Below, one piece after another: positions 1-4,850 of a stretch of 8,560 nucleotides of DNA. Source of the stretch: an uncultured Gammaproteobacteria bacterium (GTDB taxonomy: Bacteria > Pseudomonadota > Gammaproteobacteria > Pseudomonadales > Azotimanducaceae_A). A program made the position numbers and the translations under genes. Each line of letters starts with the position of its first letter. Within the stretch, counting starts at the first letter, position 1. The notes below the pieces were generated by a model. It had not been told where the DNA came from. It searched no databases and was given only the letters and a program-made list of their open reading frames with translations. Location: assembly GCA_913049565.1 (NCBI GenBank), contig CAJWZG010000117.1:1-8560 (forward strand). Reading direction: 5' to 3'.

Positions 1-2
1 AA

Positions 3-428
3 CTGGCCCCCCAGCTTGAGGCTGATACCGTTCTTATAGGAAAGACGCCACTCAATCGAATTCTGTTGATGAATGATAGCCGTTTCCCTTGGTTGATATT
101 GGTTCCAGAGCGGCGTGAAATCACGGAGCCCTTCGATCTCCCTGATCATGACCAGAGCGTCCTTTGGCAAGAGTCCATGGTCGTTGGAAAAATGATGAAA
201 TCCTTTTTTAATGCGCAAAAACTCAATATTGCTGCACTGGGAAATCAGGTATTGCAGCTGCACATTCACCACATTGCTCGGTTTCGAGCGGACGCTGCCT
301 GGCCTCACCCAGTTTGGGGGGTGGGTGTGGCTGAGCCATATGATCCTGATACGCTTCGCGAACGCCTCTTCGCCCTGCAAGAGGCGCTATCACAACAACT
401 GACCTTTGAGTCCCCGCAGGCGTCATGA
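3..428 (+). CDS. HIT-family (histidine triad) hydrolase, 5' end cut by the window
   Basis: The frame is open from the first bases of the window, and the residues before the first possible starts (TTG at 66, ATG at 69) already look like the family (a stretch ending TPLNRILLMNDSRFPWLILVPER). The real start therefore lies upstream and this is a 5'-partial gene. The nucleotide-binding signature is QLHIHHIARF, followed by a conserved AWPHPVWG stretch. HIT proteins bind or hydrolyse nucleotide phosphates such as dinucleoside polyphosphates in the cytoplasm; the exact substrate is not readable here. The signature is HxHH rather than the HxHxH of Hint/Fhit proteins, which I believe is normal for this proteobacterial subgroup. 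The stop codon overlaps the next gene's start (ATGA), so the two are probably translationally coupled. Family call is strong; specific role is open. Confidence 0.88.
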   Translation: MAPQLEADTVLIGKTPLNRILLMNDSRFPWLILVPERREITEPFDLPDHDQSVLWQESMVVGKMMKSFFNAQKLNIAALGNQVLQLHIHHIARFRADAAWPHPVWGVGVAEPYDPDTLRERLFALQEALSQQLTFESPQAS

Positions 429-919
429 CAGTCAGGGTTCTGTTTGTCTGTATGGGCAATATCTGTCGCTCGCCGACGGCCCATGCGGTGTTTCGGCAGC
501 AGGTGTTGGAGGCGCGCCTGGCAGACCAATTTGAGATCGACTCCGCGGGCACGCATGGCTATCACATAGGCAATCCAGCCGACTCCAGAGCCACTACAAC
601 CGCCCGTCAGCGCGGCATTGAGATGGGCGACCTACGTGCCCGTCAGACCAGTGCAGCGGATTTCACGCATTTTGATTACATTCTGGCAATGGATGGCGAC
701 AACCTGCACTTGCTCAAGGCTTCTTGTCCCCAAGGAGAAGAGCATCGGTTGTCACTCATGCTCGAGTGGACGGCGGGTTGGGGGAGTGAGGTGCCTGATC
801 CCTACTATGGGGGCGATGCAGGCTTTGAGCACGTCTTTGATATGCTGACGGATGCTTGCGCAGCTCTCCTAGGCCACATCCAGTCGCGTCACGGTTTGTT
901 TGCCCCTCATGCTGAGTGA
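425..919 (+). CDS. Low-molecular-weight protein tyrosine phosphatase
   Basis: The 164-residue product begins with the P-loop at its N terminus: VLFVCMGNICRSPTA, giving the CX5R catalytic motif with nucleophile Cys9 and Arg15. The general acid motif DPYY is at residues 125-128 (Asp125), followed by GGDAGFEHVFDML, typical of the C-terminal helix. Length and motif spacing fit a complete cytoplasmic LMW-PTP, which dephosphorylates phosphotyrosine on proteins or small phosphorylated molecules through a cysteinyl-phosphate intermediate. It starts inside the stop of the HIT gene (ATGA overlap) and lies 36 nt upstream of dtd, so all three are probably co-transcribed. There is no capsule or Wzc-type kinase gene beside it, so an exopolysaccharide role is not supported by context. 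Its substrate is unknown. Confidence 0.95.
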   Translation: MTVRVLFVCMGNICRSPTAHAVFRQQVLEARLADQFEIDSAGTHGYHIGNPADSRATTTARQRGIEMGDLRARQTSAADFTHFDYILAMDGDNLHLLKASCPQGEEHRLSLMLEWTAGWGSEVPDPYYGGDAGFEHVFDMLTDACAALLGHIQSRHGLFAPHAE

Positions 920-955
920 TATCCGTGGATAGCATGCGATGAAGTTCCTCCGTTT

Positions 956-1393
956 ATGAAGTGTCTATTGCAGAGAGTGGCGCAGGCCTCCGTAACGGTA
1001 GATCACGGAATTGTTGGAGAAATTCAGCGCGGGCTGCTGGTCTTTGCGGGGGTAGAGCCCGGTGATACCGATCAGTCGGTGGTACGCATGGCAAAACGTA
1101 TAGTGAGTTACCGGATCTTTTCGGATGATGCAGGAAAGATGAATCTCAATGTGCAGCAGGCCGGCGGCGCCATTTTACTGGTTTCGCAGTTTACTCTGGC
1201 GGCCGATACGACGACCGGCAACCGCCCTAGCTTTTCATCTGCTGCACCGGCCGAGCACGCCTCGCGATTGTGCGAGGATCTTGCAAAAGCACTGGCGATG
1301 GATAATCTTCATGTCGAGGTCGGTCAATTTGGCGCCGACATGCAGGTCGCACTCGTCAACGATGGCCCAGTAACATTCCTTTTGTCGGTATAA
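956..1393 (+). CDS. dtd: D-aminoacyl-tRNA deacylase
   Basis: The product is 145 residues, the same length as Escherichia coli Dtd, and aligns by eye end to end (MKCLLQRVAQASVTV at the N terminus, KMNLNVQQAGG in the middle). Both active-site signatures are present: SQFT at residues 77-80 and NDGPVT at 135-140, the latter carrying the Gly-cisPro pair that gives chiral selectivity. The enzyme hydrolyses D-amino acids, and mischarged glycine, from tRNA in the cytoplasm as a proofreading step. The ATG at 956 gives the conserved N terminus exactly, yet no good Shine-Dalgarno sequence precedes it; translation may depend on ribosomes from the upstream phosphatase gene, which ends 36 nt before. Identification is secure. 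Confidence 0.97.
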   Translation: MKCLLQRVAQASVTVDHGIVGEIQRGLLVFAGVEPGDTDQSVVRMAKRIVSYRIFSDDAGKMNLNVQQAGGAILLVSQFTLAADTTTGNRPSFSSAAPAEHASRLCEDLAKALAMDNLHVEVGQFGADMQVALVNDGPVTFLLSV

Positions 1394-1410
1394 GGCGGCC
1401 GCCTGCGATA

Positions 1411-1743
1411 TTAGGGCGTTTTAGAGAAACGAATATTATCGAGTCTGAAGCGATGGTTTTTATGTCGCGTTGGTCAAATGACCAGTCCTGTGTGGACATT
1501 TCTTATGATTAATTTCTGTGCCTTCAATTGATCCAGAGAGACGGAGATGGATTGCCATCCTGCCTCCATTCTATTCCGCAGGAAGTCACCCGAAGTGCAG
1601 GGATAAAAGTAGTTCAGATTTGTCACCTGCTGGTTGTCGCCTTGAAGAGGCTTGATGTCGACACTCAGAGTATCAAACAAAGACAGATCCACGTTGCTCC
1701 GCATCATGTGCTGTTCTTGAGACGTCATATCGTCAGTTGCTTA
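1411..1743 (-). pseudogene. Remnant of a carbohydrate-binding-like (galactose-binding fold) domain, interrupted by in-frame TGA
   Basis: On the minus strand an 84-codon reading frame with gene-like codon use runs from an ATG at 1728 to a TGA at 1476-1474. Its product contains SLFDTLSVDIKPL, NYFYPCTSGDF, GWQSISVSLDQLK and VHTGLVI. From memory this resembles the C-terminal beta-sandwich modules attached to marine glycoside hydrolases such as GH16 enzymes. Such modules usually continue past TGLVI with an aromatic residue and PT, and end in a strand like FRLDNIRF. Here the same frame after the TGA reads PTRHKNHRFRLDNIRFSKTP and then TAA (1413-1411). The simplest reading is a Trp TGG codon mutated to TGA. 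Upstream the frame is closed by TAA at 1743-1741, so the N-terminal part of the gene is missing. It lies 38 nt downstream of the serine hydrolase stop, on the same strand. Alternatives are a short expressed ORF of 84 codons, or stop-codon readthrough. The domain assignment is from pattern memory only. Confidence 0.55.
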
Positions 1744-1781
1744 TCTCTCTTCTCGGCATTGTTGCCTCGCCGATGTTCCGT

Positions 1782-2945
1782 TTATTCCTCAATCGCGTCA
1801 AAAGCCGCTTGCAGGAGGGGAATAATTTCGCGGCGAACCAGCCTGACGGGTGCGTCAGCATCTAGGCGCCTGTAGTCATCGATAGCAACATAGCCCGCAA
1901 AACCCCGTTCGGTGTCGACAAAGCTGACTGAGCCAAAGGCTCCGGGGTCGTCGTAGACGCTAGGATTATCGTTGCTGATCCACCACCCCATCCCGTAGGG
2001 CGTAGGGTCTTTCTCGACAACGCCTCCGCGATCCTCTCGCATCTTGCTCAGCGCGGTCTCACTCAGCACGCGGCTTTCGCCACAGAAGCCACCATTCAAG
2101 TGCACCTGAAGTAGCTTTGCGTAGTCGGCAAGGTTGGTGATGGCGCCACCTTCAATATTGGGGTTGGACTGTCCGAGCAAGCTGGCAGCGCTGCCATCCC
2201 ACAGCGTTAAGTCCTCCCACATATTGCCAAAGGTAAAAACCTCCAATTGGCAAGGTGTGCCGAGATACTGGTCGACCAGTTGATTCCAGGTGGCATTTGC
2301 CGAGATGGCAGCGGTGACTCCCGCCAGTTGCCACTGACTGCCGCCATAATCAAATATCGAACCCGCATCATGGCTGTCAGGCAATGGCACGCTCAGTAAG
2401 ACCTCGCCGCAGCTCTCGAACGTTACCGATGTATTAAAAGTGAACTGGCATAGATGTGGTCCATAGAGCGCAAGCTGCCGAAGACCTGGAATGCCCGAGG
2501 TATTGCTCACCAATTGGGTAGGAGTCCGGTCGGCATAGATCCCCTCGAAAGGGAGCACCTCACCGATGGACTGGTCCATATCGAAAGTGGAGTCGGAGTC
2601 TTCCTCTAGTGCGAGTAATGTCATGACGGCAGGAACCTTACTGGTGGAGGCCAGTAAGACGACGGTGTCGACTGTGTGATCGCCGAAGGTTGCTGTGTGG
2701 AGCGTCTGTTGCGCATCGACAATCACATAGCTGATGCCATCGAACACTTCGCTCTCGTCGATGAAGGTTTGGAAAGCGGAATCGACTTCGTTGAAGTCAG
2801 GTGTTGGATCAGGCGCCTGGGCCGAACCATCATTGTCGGCGGATGGTGTTGGGCTCGAACTGGAACCGCCGCCGCAGGACATCAAAAGTGTTGCCACGAT
2901 GCTAAGGCAGCTGAGCCTGGAAAAGTTCTTCGGGCGTATCTGCAT
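1782..2945 (-). CDS. Lipoprotein serine hydrolase, class C beta-lactamase/esterase-like
   Basis: I place the start at the ATG complementary to 2943-2945 (387 residues). It has GGAG seven bases upstream and produces a clean lipoprotein signal, MQIRPKNFSRLSCLSIVATL followed by LMSC, with lipidated Cys24. Gly follows the Cys, so no Asp+2 inner-membrane retention signal. A Ser/Pro/Asp linker (about 25-50) precedes the catalytic domain. The SxxK motif is STSK (Ser100, Lys103). The second motif appears as FDYGGSQWQLAG with Tyr200, so the class C YxN has Gly where Asn would be. The third-motif region is DPGAFGS (about 333-339). Cys166/179 and Cys232/288 may form disulfides in the envelope. The family includes esterases, D-aminopeptidases and penicillin-binding-like enzymes; the substrate cannot be read. 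An ATG at 2972 has AAGGAGG directly abutting it, too close to function well, and the frame is open to 3071. Confidence 0.85.
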   Translation of the reverse strand: MQIRPKNFSRLSCLSIVATLLMSCGGGSSSSPTPSADNDGSAQAPDPTPDFNEVDSAFQTFIDESEVFDGISYVIVDAQQTLHTATFGDHTVDTVVLLASTSKVPAVMTLLALEEDSDSTFDMDQSIGEVLPFEGIYADRTPTQLVSNTSGIPGLRQLALYGPHLCQFTFNTSVTFESCGEVLLSVPLPDSHDAGSIFDYGGSQWQLAGVTAAISANATWNQLVDQYLGTPCQLEVFTFGNMWEDLTLWDGSAASLLGQSNPNIEGGAITNLADYAKLLQVHLNGGFCGESRVLSETALSKMREDRGGVVEKDPTPYGMGWWISNDNPSVYDDPGAFGSVSFVDTERGFAGYVAIDDYRRLDADAPVRLVRREIIPLLQAAFDAIEE

Positions 2946-2952
2946 AGCGAGG

Positions 2953-2956
2953 CTCC
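2953..2956 (-). promoter_or_regulatory. Shine-Dalgarno site deciding the serine hydrolase start
   Basis: GGAG on the minus strand lies 7 nt before the ATG at 2945. A stronger AAGGAGG (plus-strand 2973-2979) touches the in-frame ATG at 2972 with no spacer. The spacing rule and the lipoprotein signal both favour the downstream start. Confidence 0.6.
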
Positions 2957-3100
2957 ACAGCTTTTGCGACATCCTCCTTGATTCATTTGAGAACAACAAC
3001 CCAGGTCCGGCTATTCCGAAACGCAATGCTTTTCTCTGCAATAACGGGTGTTGCATAATCGACCCGATCACACATTATTTTTGTTACAATCGTTGCGGAA

Positions 3101-3130
3101 TGGATACCCGTATAGTTGAGCAACTATAAC
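3101..3130 (+). promoter_or_regulatory. Possible sigma-70 promoter of the small secreted protein gene
   Basis: TGGATA (3101-3106) and TATAAC (3125-3130) are separated by 18 bp. The -10 matches consensus at 5 of 6 positions, the -35 at 4 of 6. Transcription would begin near 3137, leaving about 20 nt before the start at 3158. The -10 overlaps the right arm of the palindrome at 3111-3128, which would suit repression. The prediction rests on sequence match only. Confidence 0.3.
3111..3128. repeat. Perfect palindrome, operator-like
   Basis: TATAGTTG-AG-CAACTATA is a perfect inverted repeat with 8-bp arms and a 2-bp centre. It lies in the divergent region between the serine hydrolase (-) and the small secreted protein gene (+), overlapping a candidate -10. 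The short centre makes it a poor RNA hairpin but a good site for a dimeric DNA-binding protein. Which regulator binds is unknown. Confidence 0.55.
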
Positions 3131-3157
3131 TTGCCTTAACTTATGTGGAGGTCCTTG

Positions 3158-3466
3158 ATGAGGTTAATCAGAAAGTACACGGGTAATTTGTTGTTGATGG
3201 CGGCGGCAATCACCGTCAGCACAAGCTCATTTGCTGCCGATACGGGTGAGCAATTGGCACTGTGCAAAGGTGCTTTAAAAGAGCTTTACGGGGAAGGGAC
3301 TCGGGTCAGAATGTATGGCACCAAGTCTTATAAGGGGATTTTGACACTTAAGCTGAAAGTCACGCCCGAGGATGGCGATCCCGTGACTTTGCAATGCGTT
3401 GGGGATGCTGAAGCAGAGCAGCGTGTGGTATTGAAAAACAAAGAGGGCAACGCGATAGCCTCCTGA
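3158..3466 (+). CDS. Small secreted protein of unknown function
   Basis: I chose the ATG at 3158 because GGAGG at 3147-3151 sits six bases upstream; the ATG at 3143 overlaps the approach to that site and would add a poor N terminus. The 102-residue product has a Sec signal peptide: basic MRLIRK, hydrophobic core NLLLMAAAITVS, probable cleavage after SSFA (26/27). The mature part of about 76 residues is charged and has two cysteines (Cys36, Cys80), which could form one disulfide in the periplasm. It includes LYGEGTRVRMYGTKSYKG followed by alternating beta-like strands (ILTLKLKV, PVTLQC, QRVVLKN), suggesting a small all-beta domain. I do not recognise a named family. It is divergent from the serine hydrolase and 78 nt upstream of the LysR-type regulator; no functional link is visible. 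Confidence 0.8.
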   Translation: MRLIRKYTGNLLLMAAAITVSTSSFAADTGEQLALCKGALKELYGEGTRVRMYGTKSYKGILTLKLKVTPEDGDPVTLQCVGDAEAEQRVVLKNKEGNAIAS

Positions 3467-3472
3467 CGGAGG
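3459..3472 (+). other. Short hairpin across the stop codon of the small secreted protein gene
   Basis: CCTCC-TGAC-GGAGG folds into a perfect 5-bp stem whose loop contains the TGA stop. There is no following T-run, so it is not a convincing terminator. The 3' arm is a Shine-Dalgarno-like GGAGG, but the nearest ATG (3491) is 18 nt away, so it serves no obvious start. Confidence 0.3.
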
Positions 3473-3544
3473 TGTCTGTTAGCGGCATCTATGAAGAGCG
3501 CGCCCTCATCTGTCAGGCCTTTCAAGTCTCGGAGACTAAGGTAT

Positions 3545-4444
3545 ATGGATTGGGACGATCTGAAGGTGCTGCTGGCGCTGTCGCGTGCGGGTTCAACCCG
3601 CAAAGCAGCTGCGTTACTGGCTGTGAGCAATACCACCGTGATGAGACGTCTGGAGTCCCTCGAGGAGGGCATTGGCGGACGCCTTTTTGACAGGACTCCT
3701 GATGGCTTTCGCGAGACGGTATTAGCGGAGCAGCTTTTACCGGCCGCCCGGCAGGTGGAAGAAATACTGACCGAAGCAGAGCGTCAGGTCAGTGGCAGAG
3801 ACGCAGAGCTTACGGGACGTATTAAACTGTCTCTTCCCGCGGTGCCGGTGACGTATCTTTCTGAGTCGGTGGCAGAATTTGGTTTGCTGTATCCCAATAT
3901 AGAGTTGGATATCACTGTGAGTGATCATCCTGTGGATTTGGCGCGCCGAGAAGCCGACATTGCGGTGCGCGGCATACCCAAGCACAAGCGGCCGCCCAAG
4001 GACATTGTGGGTATCAAGTTGGGTCGTATTTCCATGGGGTATTACGTCCATCGGGAGTTATTGGGGGAGGCGCATCGTGGGCTTCGCGAGCTCACGGTAA
4101 TTCAGGGCTCCGGCCGCGCGCTGTCTTTGGGTGACCTACCAAAACCCGAGGCTTTGGATTTGAAAACGCGACACTTAATTGACGGTATTACGCCGCGAAC
4201 CGTGGCAGTGACGAATAAATTAGGTGTAGCTGCCTTACCCTGCTTTCTTGCACGACAGCACCGAGATCTCGTTTTGCTCCCCGGCGTGCCTTCCTGTTAT
4301 TGGGGAAACACCTGGTTGCTGCACCATAAAGACCTTCGTAAATCGGCGCGAATCAGAGCGTTATTTAAACACCTTGCCGCGCTGGAAGCACGGTGGCCCC
4401 ATGCCTGGGACACCACCTCCGAAGCCGCTAGCGAGGCGGCATGA
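3545..4444 (+). CDS. LysR-type transcriptional regulator
   Basis: The ATG at 3545 gives a 299-residue protein beginning MDWDDLKVLLALSRAGSTRK, the usual LysR-type N terminus. The upstream in-frame ATG at 3491 would add 18 atypical residues and has no good ribosome site, while GGAG (3531-3534) and AAGG (3538-3541) precede 3545. The winged helix-turn-helix spans about residues 1-60 (KAAALLAVSNTTVMRRLESLE, then LFDRTPDGF), followed by a linker helix and a periplasmic-binding-like effector domain (about 90-290). Members bind DNA as tetramers and change transcription on binding a small ligand. Unusually for the class there is no divergent target beside it. The closest downstream candidate is the TonB-dependent receptor gene in the same orientation, whose 406-bp upstream region carries several repeats. 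That regulatory link is inferred, and the ligand is unknown. Confidence 0.92.
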   Translation: MDWDDLKVLLALSRAGSTRKAAALLAVSNTTVMRRLESLEEGIGGRLFDRTPDGFRETVLAEQLLPAARQVEEILTEAERQVSGRDAELTGRIKLSLPAVPVTYLSESVAEFGLLYPNIELDITVSDHPVDLARREADIAVRGIPKHKRPPKDIVGIKLGRISMGYYVHRELLGEAHRGLRELTVIQGSGRALSLGDLPKPEALDLKTRHLIDGITPRTVAVTNKLGVAALPCFLARQHRDLVLLPGVPSCYWGNTWLLHHKDLRKSARIRALFKHLAALEARWPHAWDTTSEAASEAA

Positions 4445-4571
4445 TAGACACCGCTTGGGCTTTACCCATCCGCTGGTAGACAGGGTATTCCCCCCCAAGA
4501 TATTTGTTGGCGTCAGTGTCCATGGCTCGGACTCAGGCACAACCACAACTAAATCGTGCGACTCACCATGA

Positions 4572-4587
4572 AGTGACGCCGGTCACT
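4572..4587. repeat. Perfect inverted repeat, operator-like
   Basis: AGTGAC-GCCG-GTCACT has perfect 6-bp arms around a 4-bp centre, about 160 bp upstream of the candidate -35 of the receptor gene. It could be a dimer binding site or a small hairpin. It resembles, but does not exactly meet, the T-N11-A shape of LysR-type sites (here T-N10-A). Confidence 0.45.
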
Positions 4588-4595
4588 CACTTGAG

Positions 4596-4650
4596 AAATT
4601 GCGGTCAGCAAAAGCTCACTTACCATTTTAATCGCTGACCAGTGCAATTT
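4596..4650. repeat. Long interrupted inverted repeat
   Basis: AAATTG-C-GGTCAGC on the left (4596-4609) is mirrored by GCTGACC-AGTG-CAATTT on the right (4634-4650). The 7-bp inner arms match perfectly over a 24-nt loop, and the 6-bp outer arms also match, with an asymmetric internal loop (1 versus 4 nt). It could fold in RNA or form paired protein sites. It has no T-run on either side, so it is not an intrinsic terminator. Confidence 0.5.
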
Positions 4651-4689
4651 GCGTGGTTATCGCTGCCCAAAAAGTTCTGGGCCACCACT

Positions 4690-4718
4690 AACGCAGGCTA
4701 AAAAGGGGTAAACGCAGG
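4690..4718 (+). repeat. Direct repeat AACGCAGG x2, 21 bp apart
   Basis: AACGCAGG occurs at 4690-4697 and 4711-4718. The 21-bp period is two helical turns, placing both copies on the same DNA face, and the pair ends 28 bp before the candidate -35 at 4747. That is a normal position for an upstream activator. A third copy (AACGCAGGTA, 5249-5258) lies inside the receptor gene where conserved protein sequence explains it. Confidence 0.45.
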
Positions 4719-4746
4719 TATTTAGGCGCGCTAACCGCTTCTTGAC

Positions 4747-4793
4747 TTGACATTTTCTCTGACAAACGCTATCAAAAGGCATAAAGATATAAT
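4747..4793 (+). promoter_or_regulatory. Candidate sigma-70 promoter(s) of the TonB receptor gene
   Basis: A perfect -35, TTGACA (4747-4752), is followed after 17 bp by TATCAA (4770-4775, 4 of 6). Slightly downstream is a perfect -10, TATAAT (4788-4793), but it has no matching -35 at 16-18 bp. Either or both may be used, giving a leader of roughly 50-70 nt before the ATG at 4851. I saw no convincing Fur box. Confidence 0.5.
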
Positions 4794-4850
4794 TAAAAGC
4801 CTATTGGGGTATTCGATAGAGTCCTCGAGACCAAAAAGGGAGCCTGATCC

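Larger units (their letters stand above)
4445..4850 (+). other. 406-bp non-coding regulatory region upstream of the TonB receptor gene
   Basis: No gene-like reading frame is visible here; the short frames present lack ribosome sites and recognisable residues. The region carries a run of seven C (4490-4496), two inverted repeats (4572-4587 and 4596-4650), a weaker GTGG/GCCCA...TGGGC/CCAC dyad (about 4653-4688), a pair of direct repeats (4690-4718) and promoter elements (4747-4793). No intrinsic terminator was found after the LysR gene, so readthrough into the receptor gene remains possible. Confidence 0.6.

Noticed and set aside
1393..1424. Possible terminator after dtd: palindrome AGGCGGCCGCCT (1393-1404), and CGCC...GGCG followed by TTTT (1400-1422).
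   Set aside because: The palindrome has no loop to fold as a hairpin, and the alternative stem is only 4 bp with an 11-nt loop and four T. Too weak to call.
1754..1772. CGGC...GCCG dyad just downstream of the serine hydrolase stop on the minus strand.
   Set aside because: Only 4-bp arms and no T-run in either direction.
2946..3071. 42-codon in-frame N-terminal extension of the serine hydrolase up to an ATG at 3071.
   Set aside because: It would bury the lipoprotein signal peptide and lacks a ribosome site; the start at 2945 explains signal and SD together.
3491..3544. 18-codon N-terminal extension of the LysR-type regulator from ATG 3491.
   Set aside because: The extension does not fit the family's N terminus, and the GGAGG upstream is 18 nt away.
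4248..4571. 107-codon plus-strand frame overlapping the end of the LysR-type gene.
   Set aside because: Lies mostly in a second frame of a confident gene, has no ribosome site and no recognisable residues.
4777..4802. AT-rich stretch near the receptor promoter considered as a Fur box.
   Set aside because: It does not match the GATAATGAT-type repeats; the only symmetry is a 4-bp AGGC/GCCT pair.
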